Below are positions 11,358 through 24,268 of a DNA stretch of 64,000 nucleotides, in pieces. The notes under the pieces were generated by a model. It was not told where the DNA came from. It saw nothing but the letters and a program-made list of their open reading frames with translations, and ran no database searches. Source of the DNA: Primula veris (Eukaryota; Streptophyta; Magnoliopsida; Ericales; Primulaceae); NCBI GenBank assembly GCA_963682055.1, contig OY821742.1:24492560-24556559 (forward strand). The letters run 5' to 3'. Numbering within the stretch: position 1 is the stretch's first letter; each line of letters begins with the position of its first letter. The position numbers were made by a program, and so were the translations under genes.

Positions 11358-14160
11358 TTATTCATCATCTGATAAATTGGTAACACCAAAATAAGTGTTC
11401 GGTCTCGACATTCTTCTTAAAGCTTCATAATAATTAAAATTTGGTCTAAAAACTTCTTCCCATGGAGAAGCTTCACAAGAGCGAGTCTTTTTCCACCCGG
11501 CACTAATATTTGGCATGGGAAAAGGCCTGACATTGTTTCGACTTTGATCAATGATGATCTCCACGTAATGGTTTCTATTCACATTGGCCATTACAATCAT
11601 AGAAGGACTTGTCGGAGGAGCTGTATGCATAGGCAAATAAGTTGCCAATCCTTCATCAAGTGTCACCACTGCCATATTGTACTTTGATGCAATTACATAA
11701 CCCGACTCTGGGAAGTGCATCCAATTTTCTTCAGCTGGCATATTATACGGATCATTCCAAATAAATGAGTTCCGAATGAAAGTGTAACCTCTTATTTGTC
11801 CAATAAGATCAAAATAGTAAGTTGGGTGGTTATCAATTTCATGGAAAAGGTTTTTGCGCACTTGACTCCAATCATCGGCTCCTAATCTCATTCTCATTGC
11901 CTTTGCAATCACTCGAAACCCACAATGCCCATCACCGGCTACATCATTGACCGTCAATATATGATCGTGAAACATAGACGGAATCTGCTCCATATATTTA
12001 AATGACTTGTGCAAATGAGGGCTTGACTGCGATGTTGCTTTACCTTTCTGTTTCTCATAAACTGAATACCTAGGGGGTATGGGGGGTGATGGACCATAAT
12101 TAGTTTTTGCACTGCTGTAACTGCGTCTTCTTTGTGTCTGTTGATCCTTGAAAAACTGAGTATATTCAAAGGCAGATGGGTCCCGTGTGGTTGAATATTT
12201 GGTAGGTCGTTTCCCCCTTGACGATGGTTTATTTCGTGGTTTGACCAGAGGCTCTCTGGCTGTTGTTTTTAAAGGATTATACAAAAGTTCAATTTGTGCC
12301 TTGAAATTCTCTCTCATTATTGGATCACTCGTTTGATCATACTTTCGCCTTAAAGCCATTATATGCTCATCAATGTTGTCTTCATCCTCCGCTATATTCT
12401 CTTCGTCAAACCTTAATTTTCTCTAGTGAGGATCGATGCATTCTAGTGGAATAGGACAACCTCGCTCTCCGTAGTTACGAATAACATGGCAACATGGAAG
12501 ATTGTAGACCAATGTTATCTCACAACTAGAGCATGTAGGGTATGCTTTTATCCATTCGAGTTGCTTAACCTCTTTTAGCATCATATCCATTACGTGAAGA
12601 AAACATTTACCTGATATAAAAGTGAGAATGCAACTATATAAGTTCAACGGAAACAACTAAATAATTTGGGTGATAAAAATATGAAATTTCTAAAAAAGAA
12701 ACATTAATTAAATAATAGAATCTGGCCTCTTAATTCTGAAAAATATGGAATTTCGTGTTGTCTTTTAACAACATTCATACTATTCCCCAATGACCCCCTA
12801 ATTCGATTGTGTTGAATTGACAACAAGTCAATTATGTATATCACCATGTTTTCAAGGTCGCCACCGGAGGTTCCAATATATCTTTTAAATGTAGAATGAG
12901 CACCCTCGACCCTATTTCAAATAAAATGTTAATTAAACAAAATGATTATTTATATATAAAAATCAAATACATATATCAGAAAAATTTGTAAATATCATAC
13001 CTATTAGTCGTCCTGTTCCCGAAGTGCCTTGTCTTGTTAGTGTAACAGGCCACAAACTTTTCTTTGTGACTATCTAATAAATCACACATATATTTCAAAG
13101 CAATTGGATATGCTTTGTAGACACTCGACAGTGTCATGCGTGCTGCTTCAAAGTCATATTCAGTTTCACTATCAACAAGAGTTAACCAATCTTTATACAT
13201 CTTCGCCCATATAGCCTTAGGGACTTTTGGACTGCAATGTGTTACGACGTTCTGCGAAATGTGAAATGTGCAAAATAGATGGTTTGTCGTAGGAAAAATA
13301 TTTTGCACAGCATTCGTTAACGCTTGATCCCTATCTGTCAACATTACTCGTGGGGTCTTACAATTTTTCATTATCATCTGGAGACACTCTAAAGCCCATT
13401 CGTAAGTAGGTTGTTGCTCATTACGCAAACAAGCAAAAGCTACACAAAATGTATTTTGTGTCGATGTGACGCCCACAATTTGGAGAAATGGCATGTTAAA
13501 CCTATTTGTACTATAAGTGCAATCCAAGCACAATACATTGGGAAATGCACATACCAACTTCACGGAATCTTTATGCGTATAAAACAAATCTTCTAGTTGA
13601 TTTGTGTGTGGGTTGGTCCTATGAAACGATATAAACTCTTTTCTATCCAAAAGATGCATGAGATGTTGTATTTGACTTTTACCTACCCTTTCTTTAACTT
13701 TTTCTCTGGCTTTAAGATTATATATGTCTTTCTTATTAGACTTATTGCCAGGAAATTTACGTTTTATTGCAGAAAGAATAGTCCCCGGCTTGGCAAGACT
13801 ATCTACCATAGTTCTAAACATACCCTTTTCATCTTTATTAAGTCTGCGCGCTTGTGAATGAGCTTCTGGATAAATATCATTTTCATGATTATGCGTTCCA
13901 TTTTCTATGTAAAATCTCCAATTGTTTTCCTCCATGTAACAATCGATTTTAAATAAACAAAAACATTTACCAGAACTCGTGTCTCTGCTTGATGACTTTT
14001 TTGGTTTCGGATCCCCATGTTTTTTACACTTCAAAGTGACTCGATTTTTAGTATCAATGTGTGCATTGATATTTTTCGAGTACGTCGTAGTCAAAAAAAA
14101 ACCTAGACCAGTCGATATTCCGTACAAGTAGTCTTTCATTTCATTGAGTGAAGCAAAAAC
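11358..14160 (-). pseudogene. Mutator-like transposase with C-terminal OTU domain
   Basis: This MULE transposase relative would bind and cut element ends in the nucleus. Exon 14160-13001 follows an acceptor CTACAG and encodes a FAR1-type DNA-binding region (ending NGTHNHE) and the MULE catalytic core, with DCTYSTNR and LTDRDQAL holding two predicted acidic residues. A donor at 13001 joins in phase to an acceptor at 12911 (VEGAHSTFKRYIGTS), running to about 12722. The next exon has a SWIM zinc finger (CSSCEITLVYNLPCCHVI, near 12500) and continues into an OTU cysteine-protease domain with DGHCGFRVIA (predicted catalytic Asp/Cys) and NRNHYVEI (catalytic His). An in-frame TAG at 12423-12421, where relatives usually have Trp after IxPH, separates SWIM from OTU. 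Terminal inverted repeats were not found. Confidence 0.85.
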
Positions 14161-14530
14161 CTGTAGAAATAAGATATTAAGAAATAACTCTCAAATAAGA
14201 AATAATCCAGAACAAATAAATAAATTTTTTGATTAAATTATTTATATGAGTCTTAAACAAAACAAGTCTTTTAAGTCAATTTTGGAAACTAACAATTCAT
14301 TCTATATAAATAACATACTTATAAAAAAAACATTAAACGAAATATTTATCTAATAAATAACATTCATTTATCTAATTTATTCAATCACACTATAAACGAT
14401 TGTAAAAAAATGTAAATAATTATTTTTAGCTACAACATTAAACGGAGTATATCACGTGGTTTTGAAAATAAATAAAAATAGACAATTACTTAAAATATGG
14501 AAAGGATTTTTTGAGACAAACCAGAGTACT

Positions 14531-14880
14531 TTAGAAATGATTTCTATAATCATAACCTATCCCGAATTCAGTTGGCGAATAATTAACATTATGTTCGTTA
14601 TCATCTGGTTGGGGATTTTCGTTATATCTATCATGATCCCGCTGAGGTTCTACAAACTGACTTGTAAAAACTTCTTGTGATGCGCCAGGTTGGTGACTCG
14701 TGTAATTATAGTCACCACTTACAAACTGGTTATCAAAATACGGATTGGGATGATTATTCAAATATGAATCATAAGAAAACTGAGCATTGTCATAAGGATC
14801 AGTCGGGAAATTGATATTTTGAGATGGAAAAAAAGTATTTTGATTAGAATCGATCGGAAATTGGGTGTTTTGGGAGTATT
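14531..14880 (-). other. Possible 5' exon of the MULE gene
   Basis: A minus-strand open stretch rich in Asn, Asp, Tyr, Pro and Gln lies upstream of the transposase exon. Its low-complexity composition resembles the disordered N-termini seen before FAR1 domains. No reliable splice donor joins it to the 14160 acceptor, and a stop follows NHF at 14531. Assignment is by position only. Confidence 0.3.
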
Positions 14881-15458
14881 ATCCGGAGGACATAAATTAA
14901 TATCCATTCCCCAAATACAACTTCCCATTTAAATAACGGAGTACATCTCCAGAAACTTCCAATTCTTAGAGAGGGAGAGACGAAGATAGTAATCTGCAGA
15001 TCATGTCTTCCCTTTGAGGTAACCTTTTAACTCTGATTTCATCTCTCCCTAGGCTTTGATTATCTATGTAAAAACCTTCAACTACTTCTCCATATATCTA
15101 AAGAGGAAGATTAACTGAATTTATACCATCTATGTTGTATCTTCTCCTGATAGGTTTAGCTGCGATGAAGATCAAATCGAGATCCCAGATTAGGTAATAT
15201 CCTCTATTTTCCCAATTATATAAGAAACTCTTTATATATCTTAATCATATAGAACTTATAAACTGTGACTTACTTATTCCCTAGAATAGCCTGTTTATTA
15301 TCCAATCCTTGAATATACACTTTAGCTTCAGTTTATAGGAGTGATAATGTTGGATAAAACCATTAACGATTCACCACCTAATTAGCCTACCCTGATGTAG
15401 ATTTAAATCAGCTTAAAAGCTAGGCACCAGCTTAAACGTTTAGGGATTTACAACAAAA
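14881..15458. other. Unassigned spacer
   Basis: AT-rich sequence with no open frame of note. A CT/GA-rich patch near 14960-15060 could be a 5' untranslated region of something transcribed, but nothing supports a gene. Confidence 0.4.
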
Positions 15459-17015
15459 TTAACAACTATCATAATCCCCAAAGTCATAAGGATCATAGTA
15501 GTTGTTAGTAGATCTTGCGTCGCTTCTTGTATTATAACGATGAGTTCTAATTTTCCTTTCTTCTTTTGGTATTTTACACCCTTTCCACTTGGCTTTTTTT
15601 CTCTTTTTCTCCTCTTCTTCATCTACTTCATTTTCCCAATTAGAGGAGTAGAGGTGTACTACTAATTCTCCATCATTTAGATAAACTTGCTCCGTATTTG
15701 TTACTTTATTCTGAGTGTTATCATCTTCTGTTTCTTTATGTGCAGAACTTTCATTAGAGAGCCATGATGCAATTTCAATCGGAGTAACACATTCCTTTGT
15801 TGTTGCTATAGGTATCCTCTCAAACTGCATTATCTCTAATGTAACCGGGTCTCGGATGCAAATTTTCAAAGCAGCTTTTTCCTTTCTTTTTTTCCCTATG
15901 TTTTCTTGATCTAATAAGTAAGATTGTGAATCAAGAATTGAAATTAAATCATGTGACAGATCAGACGACACAGGTTCTGTCTCTCCCTTTTCATTATCTA
16001 CCTGTAATAGCTCAAGAGAGTTTATTTTCTCTATTTCTGATCCTTTAAGTCCACTTGTGTGATCCACATTTTGGGTATGCTCAGATGTCTCTTGTTGCAC
16101 CAGTATTTGAAATCTATTAGAAGTGATCACTTCATTGTCAATCCTAGCATTGTTTTTCTTCACCCACTTAGTTATTTCCTTCTTGTTTTTCTTTGCAAAT
16201 CTGCTTGGTTGAGATGCAATTTTTCTGTTTATGGTTTGATAAGTAGGACTGATCTTGTTTTTACCTTTTCCTGTTGATCATGTTTATGTTTCTTATCTTT
16301 TTCTTTTTTTTTTCCTTCTCAAGCAAAATGTCGAACACTTTGCAGGCTTGTGGCGAATGTCCGACTTTACTACAATGGAAGCAATAATCAGGCAGTTGTT
16401 CATAGGTACAATATTGCCAAAACCCATTCTCATCTCCTTTAAAACCATAGCTAATCCATACTCTTTCTGAGATTTCCTTTCTCATATCTGACTCAATGCA
16501 AATTCTAGCTTGATTGGGTCTAGAATAGTTGGAAGTAGCTGTATCTAGTTTGAGTGGTATGCCAAATGCACTTGATATAGAGAATAAACTGGATTTATTG
16601 TATAAATGCATTGGTAACATATGTAGGCTAATCCAAACAGGAATTACAGAGGGCTCATAACCAGGTTTAAAGTCGTAAGTCCACTTAAAGACTCTCATAT
16701 GACAACCTTGAATAAACCAATCTTTCCTTAACCAAAGTCGTAGATAGTCTTCTTCATGTAGGAATCTCATAAAGAAATGTTTATGATCCAAAATCCCTAC
16801 TGTAAACCCATCTATTAAGCCTAAAAAGAATTCAAAATTTTTTTTATATCGGCGAGATTAGGATTACTATGAGTGAACTTCCCTACCAGGGAGTACTTAA
16901 TAGGCTGAGAGAGAGATTCCACTTCTTCATATGTGAAATTAACGACCTTTTCTCCTTTAAAATTTCTCACTTTTTTTATTGGTATATAGATACGTTTTTT
17001 TATCGCAAAGTACAT
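15459..17015 (-). pseudogene. DUF4283 / zinc-knuckle retro-ORF relic (copy 1)
   Basis: The minus strand reads a DUF4283 domain (KYSLVGKFTHSN, then HFFMRFLHEEDYLRLWL, WTYDFKPGYEPS, LPMHLYNKSS) followed by a CCHC knuckle CFHCSKVGHSPQAC near 16350. A long acidic, low-complexity tail ends near 15459. Such proteins are the ORF1/gag-like parts of plant non-LTR retrotransposons and their domesticated relatives. The frame is broken near 16820 inside DUF4283 and again between the knuckle and the tail. No reverse transcriptase is attached. A shorter relative lies at 51311-51915 on the other strand. Confidence 0.75.
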
Positions 17016-17368
17016 CTGAGAAGGTTTTGGGTGTTGAAAACCCTTGCTCTAATTATTGGTGGTTAAAAGATGAAGTCTTGTCATCTTTTTCCGATGGAGA
17101 TGATCTATTGTGTTCCATTTCTATGCCGCCGCCGGTCGCCTCGTCTTTCTCTCTCTCTAGAGATCTCCCATTCTTCTGCTGAGTCACCTCACATAGTTTA
17201 TCTTTTGGAAAGAAAAGATAGAATTTTATCTAAAATTTTAAGTAAATCTTTTTCTAACGAAATTTGGATAAACAAGATCCTAAACAAATCGTTTTCCTAA
17301 CTAACCTTATCTTTAGAAATAGGATAAAATTTTAGATTTATAAAAAAATAAATAAAAAAATTCGGAAT
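17016..17368. other. Flank of Copia-2
   Basis: No gene is seen. The segment around 17240-17310 (AAATCTTTTTCTAAC followed by AAGATCC and CTAACTAACC blocks) recurs in diverged form around 24500-24570, on the other side of the inserted element, so the target was itself repetitive. Confidence 0.5.
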
Positions 17369-17594
17369 TGTTATAGTATATTATTGGACTATTGGGTTTA
17401 TACTCTATGGGCTTTAGTTGGGCCCAAGTGGGCTTGCAACCCTACCCCCTATCTATATAAAGATGGTTATGGACATTGTACACATAAACATTCATACATT
17501 GATTAATACAATATTGTTCCTCATCTCTCTATGTTCTGTGTATATCTATACATATCTCATATATACATATACTGAACTAATAAGACTCACAACA
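17369..17594 (+). repeat. 5' LTR of Copia-2
   Basis: It starts TGTTATAGTATATT and ends GACTCACAACA. It contains a TATA-like CTATATAAAG near 17453. The paired copy is at 24042-24268. Confidence 0.92.
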
Positions 17595-20500
17595 CATTAT
17601 CGGCACTTTGCTCGCGGAGACTAAAATATACGCTCGCCGATATTTGAGATTTTTGGTAAACACACAGATATTAGGTATCTATAAACCTTAAGGTTTATCC
17701 TGGTTTTTTAGGGTTTTGCTATATCGACCTTCACCAACATACCGTGCGTAAGATACCGAATTCAAAACTTAATATATTCCATATATGTGATCGCATGTAT
17801 TATTTTATGGATAACTAAAACATGATTAATATATCGTAGTATATAATCCATGTGAATTAGAGTTTGTTACTTGTATGCATAACTATATATGATCGTAACA
17901 CACGCATTGTTGATTATAAATCATATTTGTTGATAAGACCATACACAATAACCCAAACTGCATGTATTTGTTGAAAAAAAAAACTATGCGTGATAGTTTT
18001 TTTTTTTTTTTTACTGTCTAACATGATCAACCTATCTATAAAACCTATTGATATGTAATATATATCGTGTACTGTAAAATTGTATTTTCATACAAACAAA
18101 ATAAGTAAAAGACATATAATCGGGTTGTAAATCGGAAATCAGGTAATTATAAAACATGTATTAATCTGTGGGATTAAATCTATAACAAACTGAAAACAGT
18201 AGGACTGTTTTGTAATTCGCTGAAATTATAGACTGAAGCTGTAATAATAATGTAAATAGATATGTAATTTGTTGAAATTACACGGATAGTCCATGTAGTA
18301 TATTACATGTATAAAAACAGTATATATGTGTTATAAAAGTCAATATTCGGTCTATAAATATTCACCCACATGCATATATATATATTTATTAAAAAAGCAA
18401 GTGAATAAAAATTGCATGTTAATTGAATAAATTGATATGTTTCCATGTAATTTTAACTATTTTGCATGTTTAAAACTAACATGCATAGAATTACTTATAT
18501 GGCAATAAACCGTAGATAATTTATTGATATCTTGTTAGAATAATTAACATATCTTTTGATATTACCATATATATAAATATCACATATGACAGTTAATTGT
18601 TTGATTTGATCTAATTGATTTGATTTGATTTGATTTGGTATGATATAATTTGTGTGATTGATAATTATGAATTGATTTAGTTTATCACCAAATCTACTGC
18701 ATGATTATATATATATCATGAATATATTTTATACCGCATTTTATATATATTTGATTATCTAAAATAGATATATCTGTTATATATTGTCATGAATGGTAGA
18801 ATTGCGAAATCATATATATTCACATTTAACTTTGAAAAATTATGAATCTTCCCTCAATAGGCTCACCTATTTGGTTGACTAAATAATAATTTCCCCGGGT
18901 GTTTATATAGTGATGTATGTTTCGCCGAATTGGTGTTTCAGTATCGACCCGTGGTTCGATCAATGAGAACCGATTCACATGAGAAGTAAAACTAATGTTT
19001 TCGAACATGTCGTTTCGAAAAAAAAGTTTGTGCTTATGCAAACTATAAACATATTAACCAGTCGTTTTATATGATAAATAATCCAGAACTCCCAATACAT
19101 GTTGGATGCCATCTATGATGAGAAAATTCGCAAAACATACTTGCGAAATGACTGTTTAGACGTTGATGTTATTCCGTCACCACATGTTAGTCAACCTGAT
19201 GTGTGAAAATATGATACCCAATTATTTTTTTGATGAGGAAAATACGAGTTTGTTGTTACTCGCGAGATGAAAGATAAGGCGTGGATGATAATCCGCCGCC
19301 ACATTTGAGACGTGATGACGTCTATGGTGAACAAATGTCTAAAATTGACATATTGGAGCAATCATTCACCAAAATACTAGTTTGGAAATTGTAATCCATA
19401 AGTAGTATAGTGAATTTATATTTATCATGTTCCTTTATCGCTCATATGTTATTGGATAAGAAAATTGCCCCGGTTAGTGGTTTTAATCCTATTGGGTCAA
19501 TATCGAATTGTTTGCATGATATTAATGCTCTTCGTTTACATTTTTTTTCCACGAATCGAGAACCGAGACAAGTGTTATTTGTCTCGAACTGTCGCGATCC
19601 CGACGAATCGCCTATCCAAGTGAGGTTTTAGACAATCGTCAAAATCAAAGACATGTGGCTCCAAGACAGTTCTTGATAGAAATAATATGGTCCGTTGTCC
19701 CAAAGCAAGAGATAATGCTCAATGAGCCAACTTTATGCTATAAAGACAAAGATCATGCACGGTTGCCCCTTAAATAGCTCAAAACTATTATAAATGTGGA
19801 AAATCCGATGCTAATGTGGTTAAAGTTAACTGAAATGAAACTCTTGAAACCCCCGGTTTTGTGGCTCAAATAAGTTAGGTACCTTTCTTTATTGATTTTG
19901 ATAAATCATTGATCAATTTTTTCGCTCATCTGGATTATGTTTTCCATTTGGATTATTATTTTTCCATTTGGACAATACTTTTGGATTATGGTTTGCCTGT
20001 TTACGAAATTTCTCAAAATAATTTAAAGTGTTTTTAGCAAATTCCTTTGACAAATGTGACCAAACTTTATATTATGAAATTTTAGGCAATACTTGTAGGA
20101 AAGTTGGTTTTCTGGAAATAGTGGATAACCGTGTACTACGTAATTTCACCAACTAATTTCCTAAAAGAGTCCTTTGTGACAAATAATTCTGGACTTGTCG
20201 TTCCAAATCGAAATTTTTGGTAAAACCAAATTAATTTGTCAAATATGAGGCCTTATACTCATGTAGGTCCTGCCGTACCTTGTTGAGTTATAAAATATTC
20301 GAGAAAACCAGTGTTATCTGGTAATAGTTCATGAAAGAATTAAAATTTATTTACGTAGCCTCTATTCAATACGACCAAAAGCGTATTTTAGAGGAGTTGA
20401 AATGTCTTTAAAGTGGTTGCTACCACGTTTTTTTTAAGCATTGAAAGTTACCTTATCATTTCGTCTGTCGTCGAAATGATAAATGATTTACATGCTAAGA

Positions 20501-20799
20501 CATGATTGTCTGTACTATCATTCGTCTGTCGACGATTGATAAGAGCATTTTGATATTGTGGCATTGACCGGATGAGATATTCTTAGGTCAAAAGACGGTG
20601 CTTGATTTATAATCGCATCGCATTTGGATTCTCAAATGATATATTTCGTGATTAATCCGAAATTCATGCCACTAATGCTCACTTTGAAAGACTAGTATGT
20701 GTAAAGATCACGAAAAAGACTCGTAGAATTCTTGTAAAAAATTGAAGGTGTTATTATGGACTTATTCAACCATAAGACGGACCATAAATATAAATGGTT

Positions 20800-22880
20800 A
20801 TGGTTGATGCATCGACAATATGGTCACATTTTATTGTTGTCCACATAAATGCAGTACTTCCCAAACTTTTAGCCTTATTATTAAGTTGATTGCTCATGAT
20901 CGGATTATCCTGAAAAGTCGAGTCAACTTGATAATGCCAAAGATTAAGAATCGAAATTTCGATTTGTATTACTTGATTTTGGAAATTGAAATTGAACATA
21001 ATGTTGATTATGTTCCGACCCAAAATGGACTCACAGAAACTTTAAGCGGTTGCAAATGGTTGCACGTATTATTTGGTGATGTGTATTTATATATTTCTGT
21101 GTGGGGTCACAATACCATGCATATTGTTGCATTGATCCGTCTGAGGCCTATAGTCACTCAAAACACTAAATGTGAACCAGTTGGTTACTGGTTATGAGTT
21201 AGACGCCTCATATGAACGCGTGTTTGAGTGCTTAATATTTTAATTGAGCCGCTATAACGTTCAAAATATGGAACTCTGAAGGGTACATAAGTCGATTATG
21301 AATCCCCTGCCAATCATTTGATAGAGTAACCTTGACAAACGATCTATTTACCGCATGATATGTGATAATGACATCGCTAAGACTGTTCTCCCCATCGTTA
21401 GAGGGAGATTTGCACGTTACCGTTGATAAGGAACGACGTGAAGTAACGTGGCGTAACCCACTCAGTCTTAGCTTGATCCCCAAAACTGCACTTAGTGATA
21501 AGTAAGTGCATAGACTACCTCAAGTCTAACTAAATGTCAAACGCATTTAATAACTTTATGAGATGTCACGAGATTATTTATAGTTGCTGCAAAATGCTTG
21601 CAAGGATAGACGTCCCTGTCGGACGCCTTGTTCCTGTCGTCACACGTTGCTTTGGGCGAACCCGCGAAGCAAATGACGATGTCGTCGGCCGTCAGTCTGT
21701 CGTCCTTCCCAAGATATGAGGAAGTTGACCGGTTCTTAATTCGTTCAGCCTCAGAGGTGGTGAACTGAAACTTGTTTGTCGCACGAGATTATAAAGGATG
21801 TAGGAGATGTGTGATTCCTCCTCATCTTGAGAATCATGAAATATATGTCGATCATGATATCTTAGACAATATTGAAGCGAAACGAGGCTATCATTGATTA
21901 CTTGTTCATATATTCGGTAACAACTGATAATATGAACAAATTATGACAGGGAACCATGTACATGTTGCCGGAAGTCAACGTAGTATAGACTGGCCTAATG
22001 GAAACTTTCAATCCAAGTAGACTAGCGAAAGTGTGTTCGGACTTGTAGCTCCAACACCATCAATGTTAAACGAGTTCGTTTATTTGGTTATTCATAAGGA
22101 AAAGTGATGAGAATAATGAGATTGTAGAATGCTCGCCTAGTAGCGCAAGACTTCTCTCACACCTTTAAATTGATTACGAGATTGTTGATTTCCTCGTAAT
22201 GGACATTATAACAGTCCCCTACTTTACCAATTTAGTAGTTTTTGAAAAACGTTAACTGAGTATGCAGCCATGAATGTGGTCATAGTTTTATCTCTATGGG
22301 GATTTAGACAAAGAGATATAGATGAAGGTCCTTGTATGACTTCATAATGCTTAAATCAAGTTGTTCCTGACCACGGAACACGATCTCAATTAAATGAGAC
22401 GTTCACTATATGGATTAATATAATCCGAGCGGATGTGGTATACCCGCCTAAGTGAGTACTTGATTAACTTGGGATACTTGAACAAGTATTATTACGCGAT
22501 CTATTTTTGAATTTGCCTTCGAGGTGAATGATCTTGGGAAGACACGGTAGTGACTCGGCCTGATGATCGAGTCCCGTAAAGATTGAATCTAAGTCCATGA
22601 TTCAGACTACACCCAGAAGGTATAGTCATCATGACGCTAAGTCGTCAAATTATCCCATGATCGTTCGATTACTAGACATTGATATAGACCCGGTCGGTCC
22701 CTGATGAGACGACGAATAGATATTGAACCATGATGTTCATATCTAAGTACAATAAGCGCATAATTGTACTTGGTCTAATGTGCTAGGACGAACATCTTGT
22801 CTGCTGTGAATGGTATAGCTCGACACAGTATCGCGCTAACATGCTGCCATCGAAATGGCATAAACGACATTTTCCCATGA
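20800..22880 (+). pseudogene. Copia-2 pol remnants (integrase, reverse transcriptase)
   Basis: Fragments in shifting frames match Copia Pol. Integrase core shows VDASTIWSHFIV at 20800 and YVPTQNGLTETLSG with VWGHNTMHIVALIRLRP at 21000-21150. FEVNDLGKTR near 22520 is a reverse-transcriptase piece, and LPSKWHK near 22845 aligns with the pre-RNase H region. The coding is too damaged to give a product. Confidence 0.8.
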
Positions 22881-23325
22881 GCTTAAGGTAATGTGGATGA
22901 GGGCTTGTCTTATCTCATTGCATCATAGAGTGTACATACCCCATTTGGTACTCGAATTAATGCAACCCTTTTTCGGTTATACCGATTCTGGTTACTTATC
23001 AAATTCGCATAAGAGATATTCCTAGTATGGTTCCGTCTTTACCATTAGGAATAAGGCGATATCTTGGAGGTCTTGGAATGACTCCAAACGAATCACTCTG
23101 ATCTACTCGTGCTCTATGAGACGACTATAGAGTGTATATGGCTTCGAGCTAGTATTAGTCATATTTGAATTGCATATGCTCTGTCTTACGATTCAGATAA
23201 AATATTTGTCATATTTGAGGATAACTTGTTGTAATCGATCAAGAGACATGATTACATTATGTTATTTATCATTTATCGTCTAAATAAATCTTCACATATG
23301 AAGCTTAAGAGCATCCAGTTGAATG

Positions 23326-23965
23326 CTCATTTTATTACACGTTAGATTTCTTTGCATCTAGTCGTGTGCAAGTAAATGAAGCATACAGTTGAATGCTCGT
23401 ACTCTTTCTTGAAAGATAAAATCCTTGCACCAGTCGTGTGCAAGTGAGAGGAGCATCTAGGTGAATGCTTATTGCACTAATTACTAATTAGTCGAAATCC
23501 TCTCACCCTGTCGTGTGCAAGTGAGGGGAGCATCCAGTCGCATGCTCATGTACTCTTTTTGTCCTTAGACCAAGGTTTTTTTCCTACTGGGTTTTCCTTG
23601 GCAATGTTTTTAGCGAGACATGTTCCCATTATATCTCACTTAAGATTGTTGAAATTAGGGGGATTATCCCGTTGTATACTTCTTACCACTGTGTACTCTT
23701 TTGTCATTCGACTAGAGGTTTTTCCCACTGGGTTTACTCTAGCAAGATATTGATGATGCACCTGTTTTGTGATTGATCCCCTACTACTACCACTGTTGCA
23801 CTCTTTTTCCTTCGATCAGAGATTTTCCCATTGGGTTTGCTTTGGCAAGGTTTTGATGAGTCACACTGTTTTGTGGTTAGTTAATTACATGGAATTTCGG
23901 CCTATATCATTCTCATAGGTACCGGTTTTGTCCCACACTGGGTTTTCCGGCCCTGAGGTTTTTAT
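23326..23965 (+). repeat. Internal 3' repeats of Copia-2
   Basis: Two repeat sets lie between pol and the 3' LTR. GTCGTGTGCAAGT plus a GAGCATCCAGTTGAATGCTC-type word occurs about four times at 23310-23550. A TTTTTCCCACTGGGTTT-type word followed by a GGCAAGGTTTT-like end occurs four times at 23575-23960. The second motif is common near the 3' ends of plant Copia elements. Confidence 0.75.
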
Positions 23966-24041
23966 GTGTTTTGCACTGTGAATGAACTCGACTCAAATCG
24001 ACTGCATGAAGACGAAGAATTCAAAATGTCCAAATGGGGAG

Positions 24042-24268
24042 TGTTATAGGATATTATTGGACTATTGGGCTTATAATCTATGGGCTTTAGTTGGGTACAA
24101 GCGGGCTTGTAACCCTATCCATCTATCTATATAAACAGAGTTATGGACCTTTTAAACATAGACATTCATACACTGATTAATACAATAATGTTTTCCATCT
24201 TTCTATGTTCTCTGTATATCTATACATATCTCATATATACATATACTGAGCTAATAAAAATCACAACA
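24042..24268 (+). repeat. 3' LTR of Copia-2
   Basis: It starts TGTTATAGGATATT and ends AAATCACAACA, with polypurine tract AAATGGGGAG immediately before it and target duplicate GGAAT immediately after. Confidence 0.92.

Larger units (their letters stand above)
17369..24268 (+). mobile_element. Copia-2: old Ty1/copia element, 6.9 kb, interior decayed
   Basis: Two LTRs (17369-17594, 226 bp; 24042-24268, 227 bp) start TGTTATAG and end CACAACA. Perfect 5-bp target duplications GGAAT lie at 17364-17368 and 24269-24273. After the 5' LTR, CATTATCGGCACTTTG resembles the TTATCAGCACG-type primer site that I recall from many plant Copia elements. AAATGGGGAG just before the 3' LTR is the polypurine tract. 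The LTRs differ at roughly two dozen sites by eye, which fits an old insertion. Pol remnants are scattered through 20.8-22.9 kb with many stops and shifts. Confidence 0.93.
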
